Shown: one piece after another, positions 23,973 to 35,408 of the stretch
Numbering within the stretch: position 1 is the stretch's first letter
Layout of the letters: every line of letters begins with the position of its first letter
NCBI GenBank assembly: GCA_021292105.1
Contig: CM037870.1
Span: 21,173,424-21,237,423 of the forward strand
Source of the DNA: Anadara kagoshimensis
Taxonomy: Eukaryota; Mollusca; Bivalvia; Arcoida; Arcidae
Length of the DNA stretch: 64,000 nt
Reading direction: 5' to 3'
Made by a program: the position numbers and the translations under genes
The notes under the pieces: generated by a model
Told to the model about the DNA's origin: nothing
Databases searched by the model: none
What the model saw: only the letters and a program-made list of their open reading frames with translations

Positions 23973-26900
23973 CTGAGAAAAGTAACATATTTCAGCAAAT
24001 GTTTGAAAAAATTACTTTTGGCTTTTAATTTTAAAATTTATGGTAACATACCAGTAGTTTCAGGGCTTTGTAAGAACTGTCGGGGTTTATGTTTGGATTG
24101 GGTATGACGATTTTCAGATCATACTGGTTTTCAGTTTACCAGTACTTGAAGTACAAAGACTGATTTATTAAACCTTAAATAAATACTGGTACTTCAGTTG
24201 AGAAAGTTTTTCATGTTGAACTAGAAGCTGTAAATGATGACTAAATCTATTTATAAATCGTTAGCTGTAACAAGGAGTTTTACATTGTCAGTGATCATCA
24301 TTTCATCGAACGATTTGCGAAAGAAAAATTTGAAAATGACTTAAATAAAAGTTAATGTTTTATAACTTGATGAGAGTAGATTTTCCACTTGTGTTGTTCT
24401 GTGTTTATAAATAAATATTCTTGCCTTTTATGTCGCAAAAATACATTGAATATGTAGAGCCGATCAATCAGATAACACGTGTGTTTTTGTCATAATGTCA
24501 TCATGAAAATTAATAGCAGGGGATCTTGGCTCACAGGCAATGTTCTGAGAAAATATTCAATAAAATACGTTTTTCACATAAATAGAGATCTGTTCATTCC
24601 GGGATTGCTTTTTTGAGGAATATGGCTTTAAGAGTGAAGTTGACCAATCAAGCGTAAAAGAAGCATTGGCTCGTCACTAATGCATGCATGAAGTAGTGTT
24701 TTTTCCCAGTAGCCTTTGCTGTTTTGTGTTCTACCATATTGTGATTTTACGCTGGAGTAGATGATACTTGTGTAGAAAGTGTTAGGTATTTTTTTCACAG
24801 ATAGTTGTGGAGAGCACATGTCGTCAGTGGTTGTTATAATGATAACTCAATCGAGACGTTTTTTCATCTTCAGTGATCACTCTTTATTCTCACATAAATG
24901 GTTTTTCTTTCACATAAATCATAGTATAAGAAAGACAAGTTTAAATTTTAATGCTAAATGTAACTTTTTATTTTGGTGCGTTCGTTTGAAATTTATTTGA
25001 AAATGATTAAATACGAGAGTGATGGATCTCTTAGCAAAGCAACAAAATTTTTGACATTTATAACAGCACATATACTGGTATTCAGTGAGCTATAAGACCA
25101 TATAAAATGAAATCAGGACATTTGTAGCTGAAGATAAACATATTTACAAATTACTTTCTCTTTTTTAAATCCTTTCAAAACTGATTTCTTAAGTTAAGAA
25201 AGTTTTTGAATGCTTTCTGTTGACATCTTTCATCTTGTTTGAAAAATTGGCAACCTTGGAATCTTGACATAAACTCTCCAATGATTACAACATGATGGTG
25301 TTACTAGTCATTATGTTAGCTCTCTGAGATAGACTCTTGTTTAAAATGGTTGTCGTAGTAATATATATCTCTTGTTTCCCTCACCATCGAATGATGTCAT
25401 TTATCTAAGTTCGCAGAGAAATCTTTCGTTGTTGTATTATATATAAATCTCTTGAATTATGGAAGCTCCCTGTCTAGATACAAGGGACCTGTCTATGTGT
25501 ATCAGGGATCCAGTATCAGGATACTTCCTGTTTAAAATGGCATAATCGGATAATCATACAACTGATATGCCTGCAATTAACCGTTAACATGTACCTACAG
25601 TACGGTAGTAATATGCAACAACTGCATCATGGGAAAACACCTATTGCAAATGTCGTAATTGACACCGCCTTTCGGGATACTGGGTCTACAGGGTGATATT
25701 AATAATCATTAATTAGCAGCAAGTCGTTAATCAGAAGCAAGTCGTGATTGGTATTTTACAAGAAAACCATCAAGTTTATAATTTATATATCTTACTTCAA
25801 CAGTAATCTGTGTGTATTTATTTCATTCTATGTTGAATTATGTGCAATATTTTATAAGGATGTGACAGATTTACAAGTAGGAAAGCTTAAAGATAGTGTG
25901 AATTTGATACTCGAGACAGTATATGCTTGTTTATATTTCATCTTGAGTGTCATTACAAAGTCCATAAATTTTATAATAGGGTTATTTTTGCAGGTATTGA
26001 TATTGGATGGAACACTCATGTTTTCATTTTATGCTCATTGTAAATGCTTGAAGTTTGATGTGTCTATATATTTTCTTTAAGAGTATATTTTGTCCATTTT
26101 GATTGTGGAAGGGGGCCTTAGTGGGCAAGTGGGGAAAGTGCTGACTTGCAGTTCATAATGCCTCTCACCTGCCTGGACATGCTTATTCATTACACCTTTT
26201 CTGTTTGATCTGAGATGATGCACAACTTTTTATTTTTTGCAAATGTTTAATTGCAAAAAATAAAAAGGTAACATCAAAGAATTTAGTGTTGTATTTTCGA
26301 TCATTCTGTGTAATGGTAAATAACATTAGAGTTAAATTACTTGATGAAACTGTTACGGATGAGCGCTCTATGCCTTTGCAGTCCTTGTATACATATTTTC
26401 CGGTTCAGTGATGTTACATCACAATACAATTAATAGGGGAATTTCTAAAGGATCCGATCAATCTCTCTCATCTAAAACCTTGAATTGACTCTGTAAAATG
26501 TGACTTTGATGAAAAAATTGTAATGTCAAAAAAAAATCTCGTGATAGATGTATTATATTCTAAATATTATCTCTGCAGATGAATAAAATGCTAAAATGTA
26601 CAGGGGATATTAACTCGACTCGTAAATTAATCAGTTTTGATACAAGGGATTTTCTTGTGTACTGAGCTTCTGTAGAAAATCTGCTCTCTATGATAGATTT
26701 TATATAATTTTCTGCCATTGATTTTATCAACCAAATTGCCTCCTCAGCGACACTTGTTCCGCGGCGAACGCTGCTCAATTTTCTGATTACAAATCATACA
26801 CTATGTCACCAGGCAAAGGCGACATGTTTGAAGAAGAGGTTACTTTTCTACTATGAAGTTGATATTGATAAAGGTTACGAAAAGATTATTAAGCCAATAT

Positions 26901-29900
26901 CATTTGATGTTATTTAATTCATTTATGTATCGAGGGATTTGACTATATCGGCACCGGCAGCCTTTGTGTCTAGAGTGTACAAATTTGACGGATGTTTTGG
27001 ATGGGTTCTGATTGAGTTACTTTTGCAGCTTATTAAAGAAATGTATTTCTTTTAATGTGTTCTTTCATGGGGAATTGAATTTTTTTTTGTTATATTAGTA
27101 ATTGAATGTCAACTTTTTGTTTGTCAGTGGTTCAGATGTCAGGCTTTCTTAATACAACACTGTTTGTTTTTATACATATTTGTCTGAAAATTCAAACAAA
27201 ATCTTGTTATTTCATCTTTTATTGTTGATTAGGTATTCAGTATCTGTAAAGTGAATTGTTGGTAATAATGTTTCCGTGCTCTTAATAGACTAACAAGGCA
27301 ATTTAATCTCATTGGCATGGTGACAGTTTGTCCACATTTCATTTCAGTTAAATAAATTTCCATTGTAGAAAATAAAAAATAAAAATGGAAGATTCCATCA
27401 ATTGCATACCAAAGTACCGGTACACATAGTTTGAAATACAATCTTATTTCTAATTTCCCTGAAATGGTTCTCAATGAACAAAATGAATTGCACTGATTTT
27501 ATAATTTTTTTGGACAACCAGGGACACCAATTGCTTCAGCCATTTTGTTTTTGTGAATTATTTATTGAAATGAAAGGAAAAAAATAGTATCAATCATTGT
27601 TGTTTCACATGGAGCTGGAAATTAGATGAAGCATGAAAAATATATATTCATTAAGGGATGCAGTGTAAAAAGTAGAACATGTTCTCCTGTAGAATCTCTC
27701 AGTAGGAGTCTGAAGATGTAGTAGTTTTTTGTCTCCATAAAAAACAGGGCACAATGGCAGTAAAAATTCCCTGCTGCAAATTTTTATGACCATCACTAAC
27801 ACAAAACACATATTGGCTGTTAGGCTGTATTGGTCTTAAAGATGCTGACAAAGATAATGTATAATGATGTATGTACACATGTAACGAGGGGGGTGTCAGC
27901 GAGGGGGATATGAGTTCTAACGAATCTGAACAAAATGGGACGGCATCTCAGTGCCATATTCTGAAAAATTACCCAGTACTTCTTGAAAGAAATAAAGAAA
28001 ATTATTAAAAGTGTTTAAAAGATGTGATCAACTCTTAGAGAATTTTACAGCCCCTTAAGAAACTGACGTTAGCTTATCAGAATGGAGGTATTTTGGATGA
28101 AGTTTCTAGCTAGGAGGTTTAGACATCATGCTGATGACCTCTCCTGTTTCAATTATGGCTGGGCAATAAATATTATCTAATGTTGCCTAATTACATGATA
28201 ACAGTGCGAGTTCTACATGTCTGATATCACATTGTCTCACATTAGTTATACCGATATATATATAAACCATTGATTAAGGTCCCTAATATAGGGCAATATA
28301 CACCATTGTGAAATTGTTGAAATTTTAAATGCTAAATTTAGGCTTTTGAAACATCTTTTTTTTATGGATTGGAATATGAGCCAATATTCTATGAATGCTT
28401 GAAAACTTTTATGATTCTTAAACAGAAGTATGAAATTGTGGCCAAGTAGGCTCAAGTTTTGGCATCCTGTGATTTGGCTATCTTTTCAAGGTTGATTTTG
28501 AATTTTAATCAGGATGTCAGGATGATCTATGCTTTTTTGGCACTTCAGTCTTTTCTACTTGTATTTTTTTAAACTGTAACATTATAAGCAGCCTTTTCTC
28601 AAAATAAAAATTGCTGTAAAATCCAGTAAAATGCTGCAAAGGATTTGTTTTCTAAAAACCTGACTTTTTAGATTTGGAAGAGGCTCAAAAACAGTAAGAC
28701 TGGCATTATCATTAAAATATTTAGAGTGTATCGGTATATAGTATATAAGTATTTTTTGTGATTTGTTCTGTAACATCATGTGTTGTATAGACACTGACAG
28801 TAACAGTACATTCTTCGGTATATATATATATTGTTTCAGTGAGGAAGTGATGTTGATTTCACGGTTTGTTATAGTGATTTCATGCTTTTCTTACTTTGTA
28901 AGAATGACAACCATGTGTTGATTACCAACTATGTTTCACTGGGTTAAAAATTTCCAAAACACGATACACATCTGCGGTGAAAATTGCGATGATGTTCTTG
29001 TTAATGTGTTATTGACAGAATTTTCTGCCATATTGATAGAATTTGGTTTCAGGAGATTGTCAGTTGGAACATCTTCATTGTTGATAGTAATATAACAGTT
29101 GGAAATGAAAATGTAAATTCATGCTTGAGTTTCACCACTAGAATCAATCCTGTCTCTCGGGTTTAAGCATTTTTCAATCAAATTGGCTTTTTCAACTGAA
29201 GATTTTAAAAAGAAAGAAAATGCTGTTTTTTGTCTTGTCAAAATCTTCACTTTAATCAGCAATGACTGGGATAAATTTTACATGATAAATTGATTAAACT
29301 TTTTAACAGCAATCAAGGATATTTTTTTTCAATTTCTGTCTACAGGGAGGAATGGGTTTAAGACTGTTTTATTGCTAATAAATCAAAACTTGCAAAAAAT
29401 CAACTTAAATGAGAGCGAGTGCAAATATTTTTTGTAGTTATTGTTGGTTTTCAGCTCATGTGTACATGGGCAATGCTCATTTAGTCTATCGATTCAAACA
29501 TACATTATTTTTGGCTTTTTGAATGAATTCTGAGCAATATACTGGTAACAGTTATGTTATTGAAATTTTAGTAATTATAACATTTGATGTGGTTTGTGGT
29601 CACTTGTGGAAAACATCTTTTAGGAACACATCCGTGGAGAGCACATCTTTTGAAGAACACATTGATAGAATATTTGATGCACGGTCATGCAGATGCATGT
29701 ATTCCCCCATGAGCCAGTACATCACAGTAGTATTTATAAGTAAGACTATTGTAGATAAGGAGAGAGTATAATGGTTTGTTTTTGTCAGGAGTCATTTGCT
29801 AAAACTTGTCTTACTGTAACATGGTGAGATGGTTATCAAATGACTCGGTGTTTCACAAGATTTATGTGTGATACAAGCCTATTACTGTCTGAGGCAAACT

Positions 29901-30190
29901 TCTCAGATAAGTGTAAATTTGTTATAATTAATACTGCGCCTGCCGCCTAATGCTTCAAGACAAACTAGGTCCCTTTTATTCCAACTAACAAGAACTTGGA
30001 CCATTATAGAACTACTGTACATAGTCATTCTGTAATTTTGATTACTGATATGATTTTTGAGAGGAACTAAATTAAAATACCAAGATAAGCAATATATGAA
30101 AAAGTATAGTGGAGTGGAGTAATGGGGGTTCTTCTCTGGTCATGATTCTTGATTCTTTCACTTATGTCAATTCTGAAATAGATTCTCGAT
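23973..30190. other. Intron 1 stretch, mostly featureless
   Basis: AT-rich sequence with frames up to 110 codons (25748-26080, hydrophobic, no known motif). The only repeat suspected is the SINE-like head at 26104-26200. Confidence 0.5.
26104..26200 (+). mobile_element. Possible SINE head fragment
   Basis: GAAGGGGGCCTTAGTGGGCA followed by AGTGGGGAAAGTGCTGAC resembles the box A region of the SINE heads at 44357 and 49473. Box B is not convincing and the usual tail is absent. It is probably a 5' fragment, if real. Confidence 0.35.
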
Positions 30191-30199
30191 GCAACTAGA

Positions 30200-30352
30200 G
30201 TACCTTCAGAAAACCCAGGATCTTTTGGTAAGGAGAAAAATGTTCAATTTCCTGGCATTAAAATTACCAGATTGAGATTCAAACCAAGGCAGTGAAAATC
30301 ACTGTGATCTGTAAGTGCACACATAGACTGCTTTGTCACCAGGAACCTGGGA
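30200..30352 (-). mobile_element. SINE-like fragment, inverted
   Basis: On the minus strand it reads GGTTCCTGGTGACAAAGCAG, then TCTATGTGTGC, then CTTGGTTTGAATCTCAATCT. The box B-like GGTTTGAATC and its spacing match the copy at 44357. The 3' tail is worn beyond recognition. Confidence 0.5.
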
Positions 30353-30404
30353 TGGGAAAGTACCTGTAATTTAGTAACTTATTCCCTTCACTTACAAGTA
30401 GTAT

Positions 30405-30422
30405 AAAAGAGAGAGAGAGAAG
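30405..30422. repeat. Short (GA)n run
   Basis: AAGAGAGAGAGAGAAGG, too short to be more than a minor microsatellite. Confidence 0.7.
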
Positions 30423-32062
30423 GACACACTTTACCTGTTCATTTTAGTCAAAACTACAACATGTAAAAGACTTTTTTTAATCTGATTATTTTTACCTTTA
30501 GGTTGATTCATCATTTTCTCATTACCTAGTCAGTCTGTGAGGATGGTTATGTCAGATTTGACCCATCATGGTGACATATATACCAGGTTCACAGGCCGGC
30601 TGACACAGGTGTGGAAAACCAGAAATATACATATATAAATATATATTACACTTCAATATTTACTACAGCTAGCTTGGGTGATTTTTAATAATGTTTGTAT
30701 GAGATATAGCGGATTTATTCTTAATCGTGTTATGGTAGGAAAGCAAGGATTTTCATTAATTCCTTCTCTAAGTGATATATGTTGTTTTGTGTCAGCTGGT
30801 CCCGAGCTGAAACAATTTACTGAATTTACTTCACATGTGATAAATGAAGAGAAAGATTGTACAATAATGTTTGATGCTCATGTCCTTTTCCTGGTCGGAA
30901 AGTGAGAGGCAGAAACTGTACGGTTGTCATGGAAACAGATGTGGTCTACATGGTCATTTCTCTTTGTCTAATCAACAGGAAAAATGCTCTCAAGACATGT
31001 ATTCAGCTTGCTGTTTCCCCCCCCCTCCCCGTCCACACTGTTTACTTGTCATGTGCATTTTTAATGAAAATTGGATTAAAATGCAGACAGGTTTGATAGA
31101 TCATAATGAGGTAAAATTGAAATTTCTTTGAATCTTGAGGTTCCAGAAATAACCTAAATGAGAAATAAATTGACTAAAATGATGGATATTTCCAGTGGGA
31201 TAAATGTGGAATGTGCAGGGTAGGTTGTTTAATTCTTGTGCTGTAAAGTAGACGGTTAAACCCGACAGCAGTATACAATAGCAAAATGACATTTTAGACT
31301 GAAAAAGCCCTGTTAAAACACATTCTGGTTTTAAATGGATGAGGTAACAGCAATATAAGGTTATAATTGGGTAATAATCAGTCAATTTGGACTGAAAGCA
31401 CATATTAAAATTGTCCCTTACTTACCTAAGAAGAATTACAAGACATTGTGTTAGGATATCAGGTTCTCTCGTACTATGTAATTTGCAGGAAGTTGATCTG
31501 CGATTTAGAAAATTCGGGGTACTCGCATATGTATTAAGAAGGTTTATATGACTTCAGCAAAAGGGAGGACTTAGGTACAAGTTTAACAGTATATATTTAA
31601 ATTTTTGAAAAGTCTTTTTTTTAATTTTGAAAAGAAATAAAAAAAAGTTGGTGGTCTACAGATTTTAAAGGTAGTTTTGCCGTGTTATTTACCACTTAAG
31701 AAATGTGTTATTTTGATATTTAATTTTGACTAATTAATTTCCTGTTTTGCGGCAAACGGTCGCCTGACTGGTGCCCCTTAGACATTAGGCAGGTACATAA
31801 ACCGCCATCTTGCAACTTCAATTCATCAAGTTGGAAAAAAAATTGTCTTTGCCGATTACATTAGTGACATTTTAATTTTCAGGTTACGACGTCCTCAATT
31901 TTTCCTGGTTGATCGTTAAATTTTGATCCATCATAAAGATGTATCACTAGTCCTTTATCATCATATCATACTTAAGTATCGGTAGTTTTCCTTGTGTCTT
32001 GTGTAAGGTTCAGTGACCAAAGCTTTGTCATTGCTGGTGTCAAATTAATGTTCTTGTCATAA

Positions 32063-32070
<8 letters not shown>

Positions 32071-32093
<23 letters not shown>
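32071..32093. repeat. A homopolymer of 23
   Basis: A run of A with no upstream gene-like sequence and no target-site duplication that I could recognise. It is not claimed as a retrocopy tail. Confidence 0.9.
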
Positions 32094-32212
32094 GAGGGAG
32101 AGTTTTTAACTGATGACAATTTTCTAAATGTGAACATAATCTTCAATCTTAATTAAACCCTTTTACTTAACCATAATTTTTAAGAGTATAATTTATTTTT
32201 TGACTTTGATTT

Positions 32213-32254
32213 TGTGTGCTGTGTTTTCTTTTGCTGTGCTGTGTTTTCTTTTGC
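32213..32254. repeat. Tandem duplication of 20 bp
   Basis: GTGCTGTGTTTTCTTTTGCT is followed directly by a second copy, GTGCTGTGTTTTCTTTTGCC. Confidence 0.85.
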
Positions 32255-32378
32255 CTCATTACTTCTCTTGTTTGTCATCCTACAACGGCAAGTAGCAGAA
32301 ATAAATATAATTGGTATAACTTTATACTGGTGCTAACGGACTCATCCGAGACATACATAATACATGTAAAACATAATG

Positions 32379-32381
<3 letters not shown>

Positions 32382-32409
<28 letters not shown>

Positions 32410-34130
32410 GATGAGCTATTGCAATGGTTCCCCGTCCGTCGTCTGTCGTGCGTCGTGTGTCGTGCGTCGTGCGTTAACTTTGTACATTTTAATCATCTCC
32501 TCTAAAACTACCAAGCCAAATTTGATGAAACTCAGTGATTATGATGCCTAGGTGAAGGCCTTTCAGATTTGCACAAATGAAAGGATTATGTCCCCTTGGG
32601 GCCCCATAAAGGGAGAAATTGTGAAAATCTTTAAAAATCATCTCCTCTGAACTTACAAGAGATATAGCTTAGATATTTCATGTAAAACATACTTAGGGCA
32701 CCTAGTTTCAGATTTGCACAAATCGTAACTGTTGAGGCCAAAATGGGGAAATGGCAAGGTACTTAAGGGGAAAATCTCTAAAATTAATGTATTTGTCAAT
32801 ATATCTTGAAAACTATAAACTTTTGGTATAGGCATGTATATTGGAATATTGTAGGTATTGGCCTAACGATCATTTTGATATATGAATGAAGGTCATAGGT
32901 TCAAAGGTCAAGGACATAGATACAAACGAATACTTAAATGGTTAATTATCTCAAAAACTATAAACTTTTTGTATAGGCATGTATATTGGAATATTGTAGG
33001 TATTGGCCTAACGATCATTTTGATATATGAATGAAGGTCATAGGTTCAAAGGTCAAGGTCATAGCTGCGAACGAATATTTAAATGGTTAATTATCTCAAA
33101 AACTATAAACTTCTTGTATAGGCATGTATATTGGAATATTGTAGGTATTGGCCTAACGATCATTTTGATATATGAATAAAGGTCATAGGTTCAAAGGTCA
33201 AGGTCATAGCTGCGAATGAATATTTAAATGGTTAATTATCTGAAAAACTATAAACTTTTTGTATAGGCATATATATTAGAATATTGTAGGCATTTGCACA
33301 ACAGTCATTTTGATATATGAATCAAGGTCATAGGTTCAAAGGTCAAGGTCATAGATTCAAACGAATACTTAAATGATTAATTATCTCAAAAACTATAAAC
33401 TTTTTGTATAGGCATGTATATTGGAATATTGTAGGTATTGGCCTAATGATCATTTTGATATATGAATGAAGGTCATAGGTTCAAAGGTCAAGGTCATAGA
33501 TGCAAACGAATACTTAAATGGTTAATTATCTCAAAAACTATCAACTTTTTGTATAGGCATGTATATTGGAATATTTTAGGTATTGGCCTAACGATCATTT
33601 TGATATATGAAGGTCATAGGTTCAAAGGTCAAGGTCATAAAATTTAACAAATACTTAAATGGTTAATTATCTCAAAAGCTATAAACTTTTTGTATAGGCA
33701 TGTATATTGGAATATTGTAGGCATTTGCACAACAATCATTTTGATATATGAATGAAGGTCATAGGTTCAAAGGTCAAGGTCATAGATGCGAAAGAATACT
33801 TAAATGGTTAATTATCTCAAAAACTATAAACTCTTTGTATAGGCATGTATATTGGAATATTGTAGGTACTGGCCTAATGCACATTTTAATATACAGATGT
33901 TTTAGCTGTTTATAAATAATTTATAGTAGCTAGACTTTAGATATGTTATATATAGCATACTTATATAATAATTATTATAATTAATTTGCCAAAATACTTG
34001 CATATTATTGGCCCTTACTGCTGAAAATTTTGATATACTCTTTTATTAATGTCATTGACCATTGAACCTTTGCGTAAGATATGTACTCTGCCTCAGGTGA
34101 GCGTTAAGGCCCATGGGCCTCTTGTTTTTT
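32382..34130 (+). mobile_element. HINE-like (Helentron-associated) non-autonomous element
   Basis: The element begins TTTTTAGCTCACCTGAGCTG and ends GGCCCATGGGCCTCTTGTTT. GCTCACCTGAG at 32388-32398 and CTCAGGTGAGC at 34092-34102 form an exact subterminal inverted repeat. A 5' hairpin CTGAGCT-GAA-AGCTCAG lies at 32394-32410, and a perfect 14-base palindrome AGGCCCATGGGCCT at 34107-34120 stands just before the T-rich 3' end. Next to the 5' end is a degenerate GTCGT-rich tract (32430-32475), and the core is an array of 145-bp units. Subterminal inverted repeats, core tandem repeats, a 3' hairpin and T-rich borders are the layout described for Helentron-associated elements. No Rep/helicase coding sequence is present. 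It sits in intron 1, about 1.2 kb before exon 2, in gene orientation. Confidence 0.75.
32797..33895 (+). repeat. Array of eight 145-bp tandem units inside the HINE-like element
   Basis: GGCATGTATATTGG-like anchors occur at 32831, 32976, 33121, 33266, 33411, 33556, 33697 and 33842. The steps are 145 bp except one of 141 caused by loss of 4 bases next to GATATATGA. The units share AACTATAAACTTTTTGTATA, the TGATATATGAATGAAGGTC segment and TTCAAAGGTCAAGGTCATAG. The first and last units are partial or diverged. Units 4 and 7 share a variant, GGCATTTGCACAACA, where the others have GGTATTGGCCTAACG. The 61-codon frame inside the array is a by-product of the repeat. Confidence 0.95.
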
Positions 34131-35325
34131 TAAATATGTATAAAAATAAAAACTATTAATATATGTAAATAAATAAATATAAATATTAAAAAAAAATAAA
34201 AACCTCAAACCTAAAATCATTATTTTGTTAATATTACAGGCCATGAAAACCAAACCATATATGTGATGGATAATTTTTTTAGCTAATTGGTAGATCGCAT
34301 TTTGTTACCAACCGCCAGGCCAAGAAAAAAAAATCTGTTTCCTGTTGCTGTACCTATCCTAATTTTAGGCCTACACTGATGAGTTTCCATTTCTAATTTT
34401 AAAGTTGGGTATCTAGCTTAACATAAAGCTAATGCCAAAAGCAACAAGAAACAGATATTTTATTGTTTTTGTGTAATTATTATAGATCCGAGACACACAT
34501 TTTAACTTGCACATAAATCTTGTTGCTAGAAATATTTTCTTCTTAGTTTATTAGAAGTTAATCAATTGGTTTCCTGTAGCAATTTGTGTTTCATTTCATT
34601 AGAAATAAATATTCAAATTCTGTTGTGTAACCTTGAGCAGTGGTTGCTGAAAACTTGAATGGAAATTCTCAATCACATTTAGTTGATAATAATAGACATC
34701 TTGTAACTTTTACATGATCAGTTAAGAAATGCCTTGGCACCATTTAATAGGTTTAAACAGGACTCAATTACTGTGCACTAGATGTAAAATTTAATATATT
34801 TTATTTTAAATGAAATTATTTTTACTTGATTACCACAAAGAGTGATGTAATCCAGTATGAACGGAGTGCTTTAATGTGCAAAATTGGGGGAAAAGCCAGG
34901 AAAAACTTTTTTTTTTTTAAATAAATACATAAAAATGTAATGATATTAATACAAAGTTGAAATAAGTGCATGGAAGAAGAGCTTCTAACTAATTGAATTC
35001 CAAACTTTGTACTTTCAATTTTACACTTTACACTATGGGTATTAAGAAATCTTAGTGACAGTTTTTAGTTTAATACTTTTCGTGGTCTGACCTTTTTGTT
35101 AAAATAATACTGCTAAAATGTAGTAAAATCGCTAAAATAATATGTGCAAATAAAAACAGGTTGATTATAAAATCCCCAAATATGAGCAGGCACTCAGGAT
35201 ATAAAAACATAGTGATGTCCAGGGGAGTGGTTAAATGTACTTTTGGTACAGTAGATATGTGTTAGAGTTGTTTGTGTTGACTATGATGAGACTAATGTAC
35301 TATGTTTTGTTTTGTCTATTTACAG
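34131..35325. other. Last part of intron 1
   Basis: AT-rich with A/T homopolymers. Nothing is recognised until the T-rich acceptor tract just before 35326. Confidence 0.6.
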
Positions 35326-35408
35326 TTACCCTGCTAGATACCACCACATCAAGTAGATTAGAGTGGACTACACATAAAAATGGAGATACAGATTCACAAA
35401 ATTTAGGG
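35326..35408 (+). CDS. Eph: Eph receptor, exon 2 (first strand of the ephrin-binding domain)
   Basis: This 83-bp exon encodes residues 30-57. It is preceded by a T-rich tract and TTTACAG and followed by a GTAAAT donor. It completes Val30 from exon 1 and continues TLLDTTTSSRLEW, then a hydrophilic stretch ending DSQNLG. VTLLD followed by a variable linker and a Leu-x-Trp is the characteristic N-terminal segment of Eph ligand-binding domains. A small second exon coding just this piece is also typical of Eph genes. It ends in phase 0, which matches exon 3. An open frame with an ATG at 35235 runs through this exon, but its first 30 codons are intron and are not proposed as coding. Confidence 0.92.

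Larger units (their letters stand above)
7489..35325 (+). other. Eph receptor intron 1 (27,837 bp, phase 1)
   Basis: The intron runs from the GTTAGT donor to the TTTACAG acceptor. It holds two SINE-like sequences that can be recognised plus a doubtful third, several short tandem duplications, (CT)n arrays at 9.3 and 21.7 kb, G and A homopolymers, and the HINE-like element at 32.4-34.1 kb. I found no other exon with family-level similarity on either strand. Large first introns often hold enhancers, but no enhancer can be shown from sequence alone. Confidence 0.85.

Noticed and set aside
25748-26080. 110-codon hydrophobic ORF resembling a small membrane protein
   Set aside because: Phe/Ile/Tyr-rich composition is what AT-rich DNA gives; no motif, no plausible splice or promoter context.
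32071-32093. A run as the tail of a retrocopied gene
   Set aside because: No gene-like sequence precedes it and no target duplication is visible.
33462-33647. ORF with repeated HRFKGQGH peptide
   Set aside because: It is the 145-bp satellite read in one frame; the other units are not open in that frame.
32797-33895. Regular repeats considered as a CRISPR array
   Set aside because: Units are 145 bp and similar over their whole length, with no unique spacers, in a eukaryotic intron.
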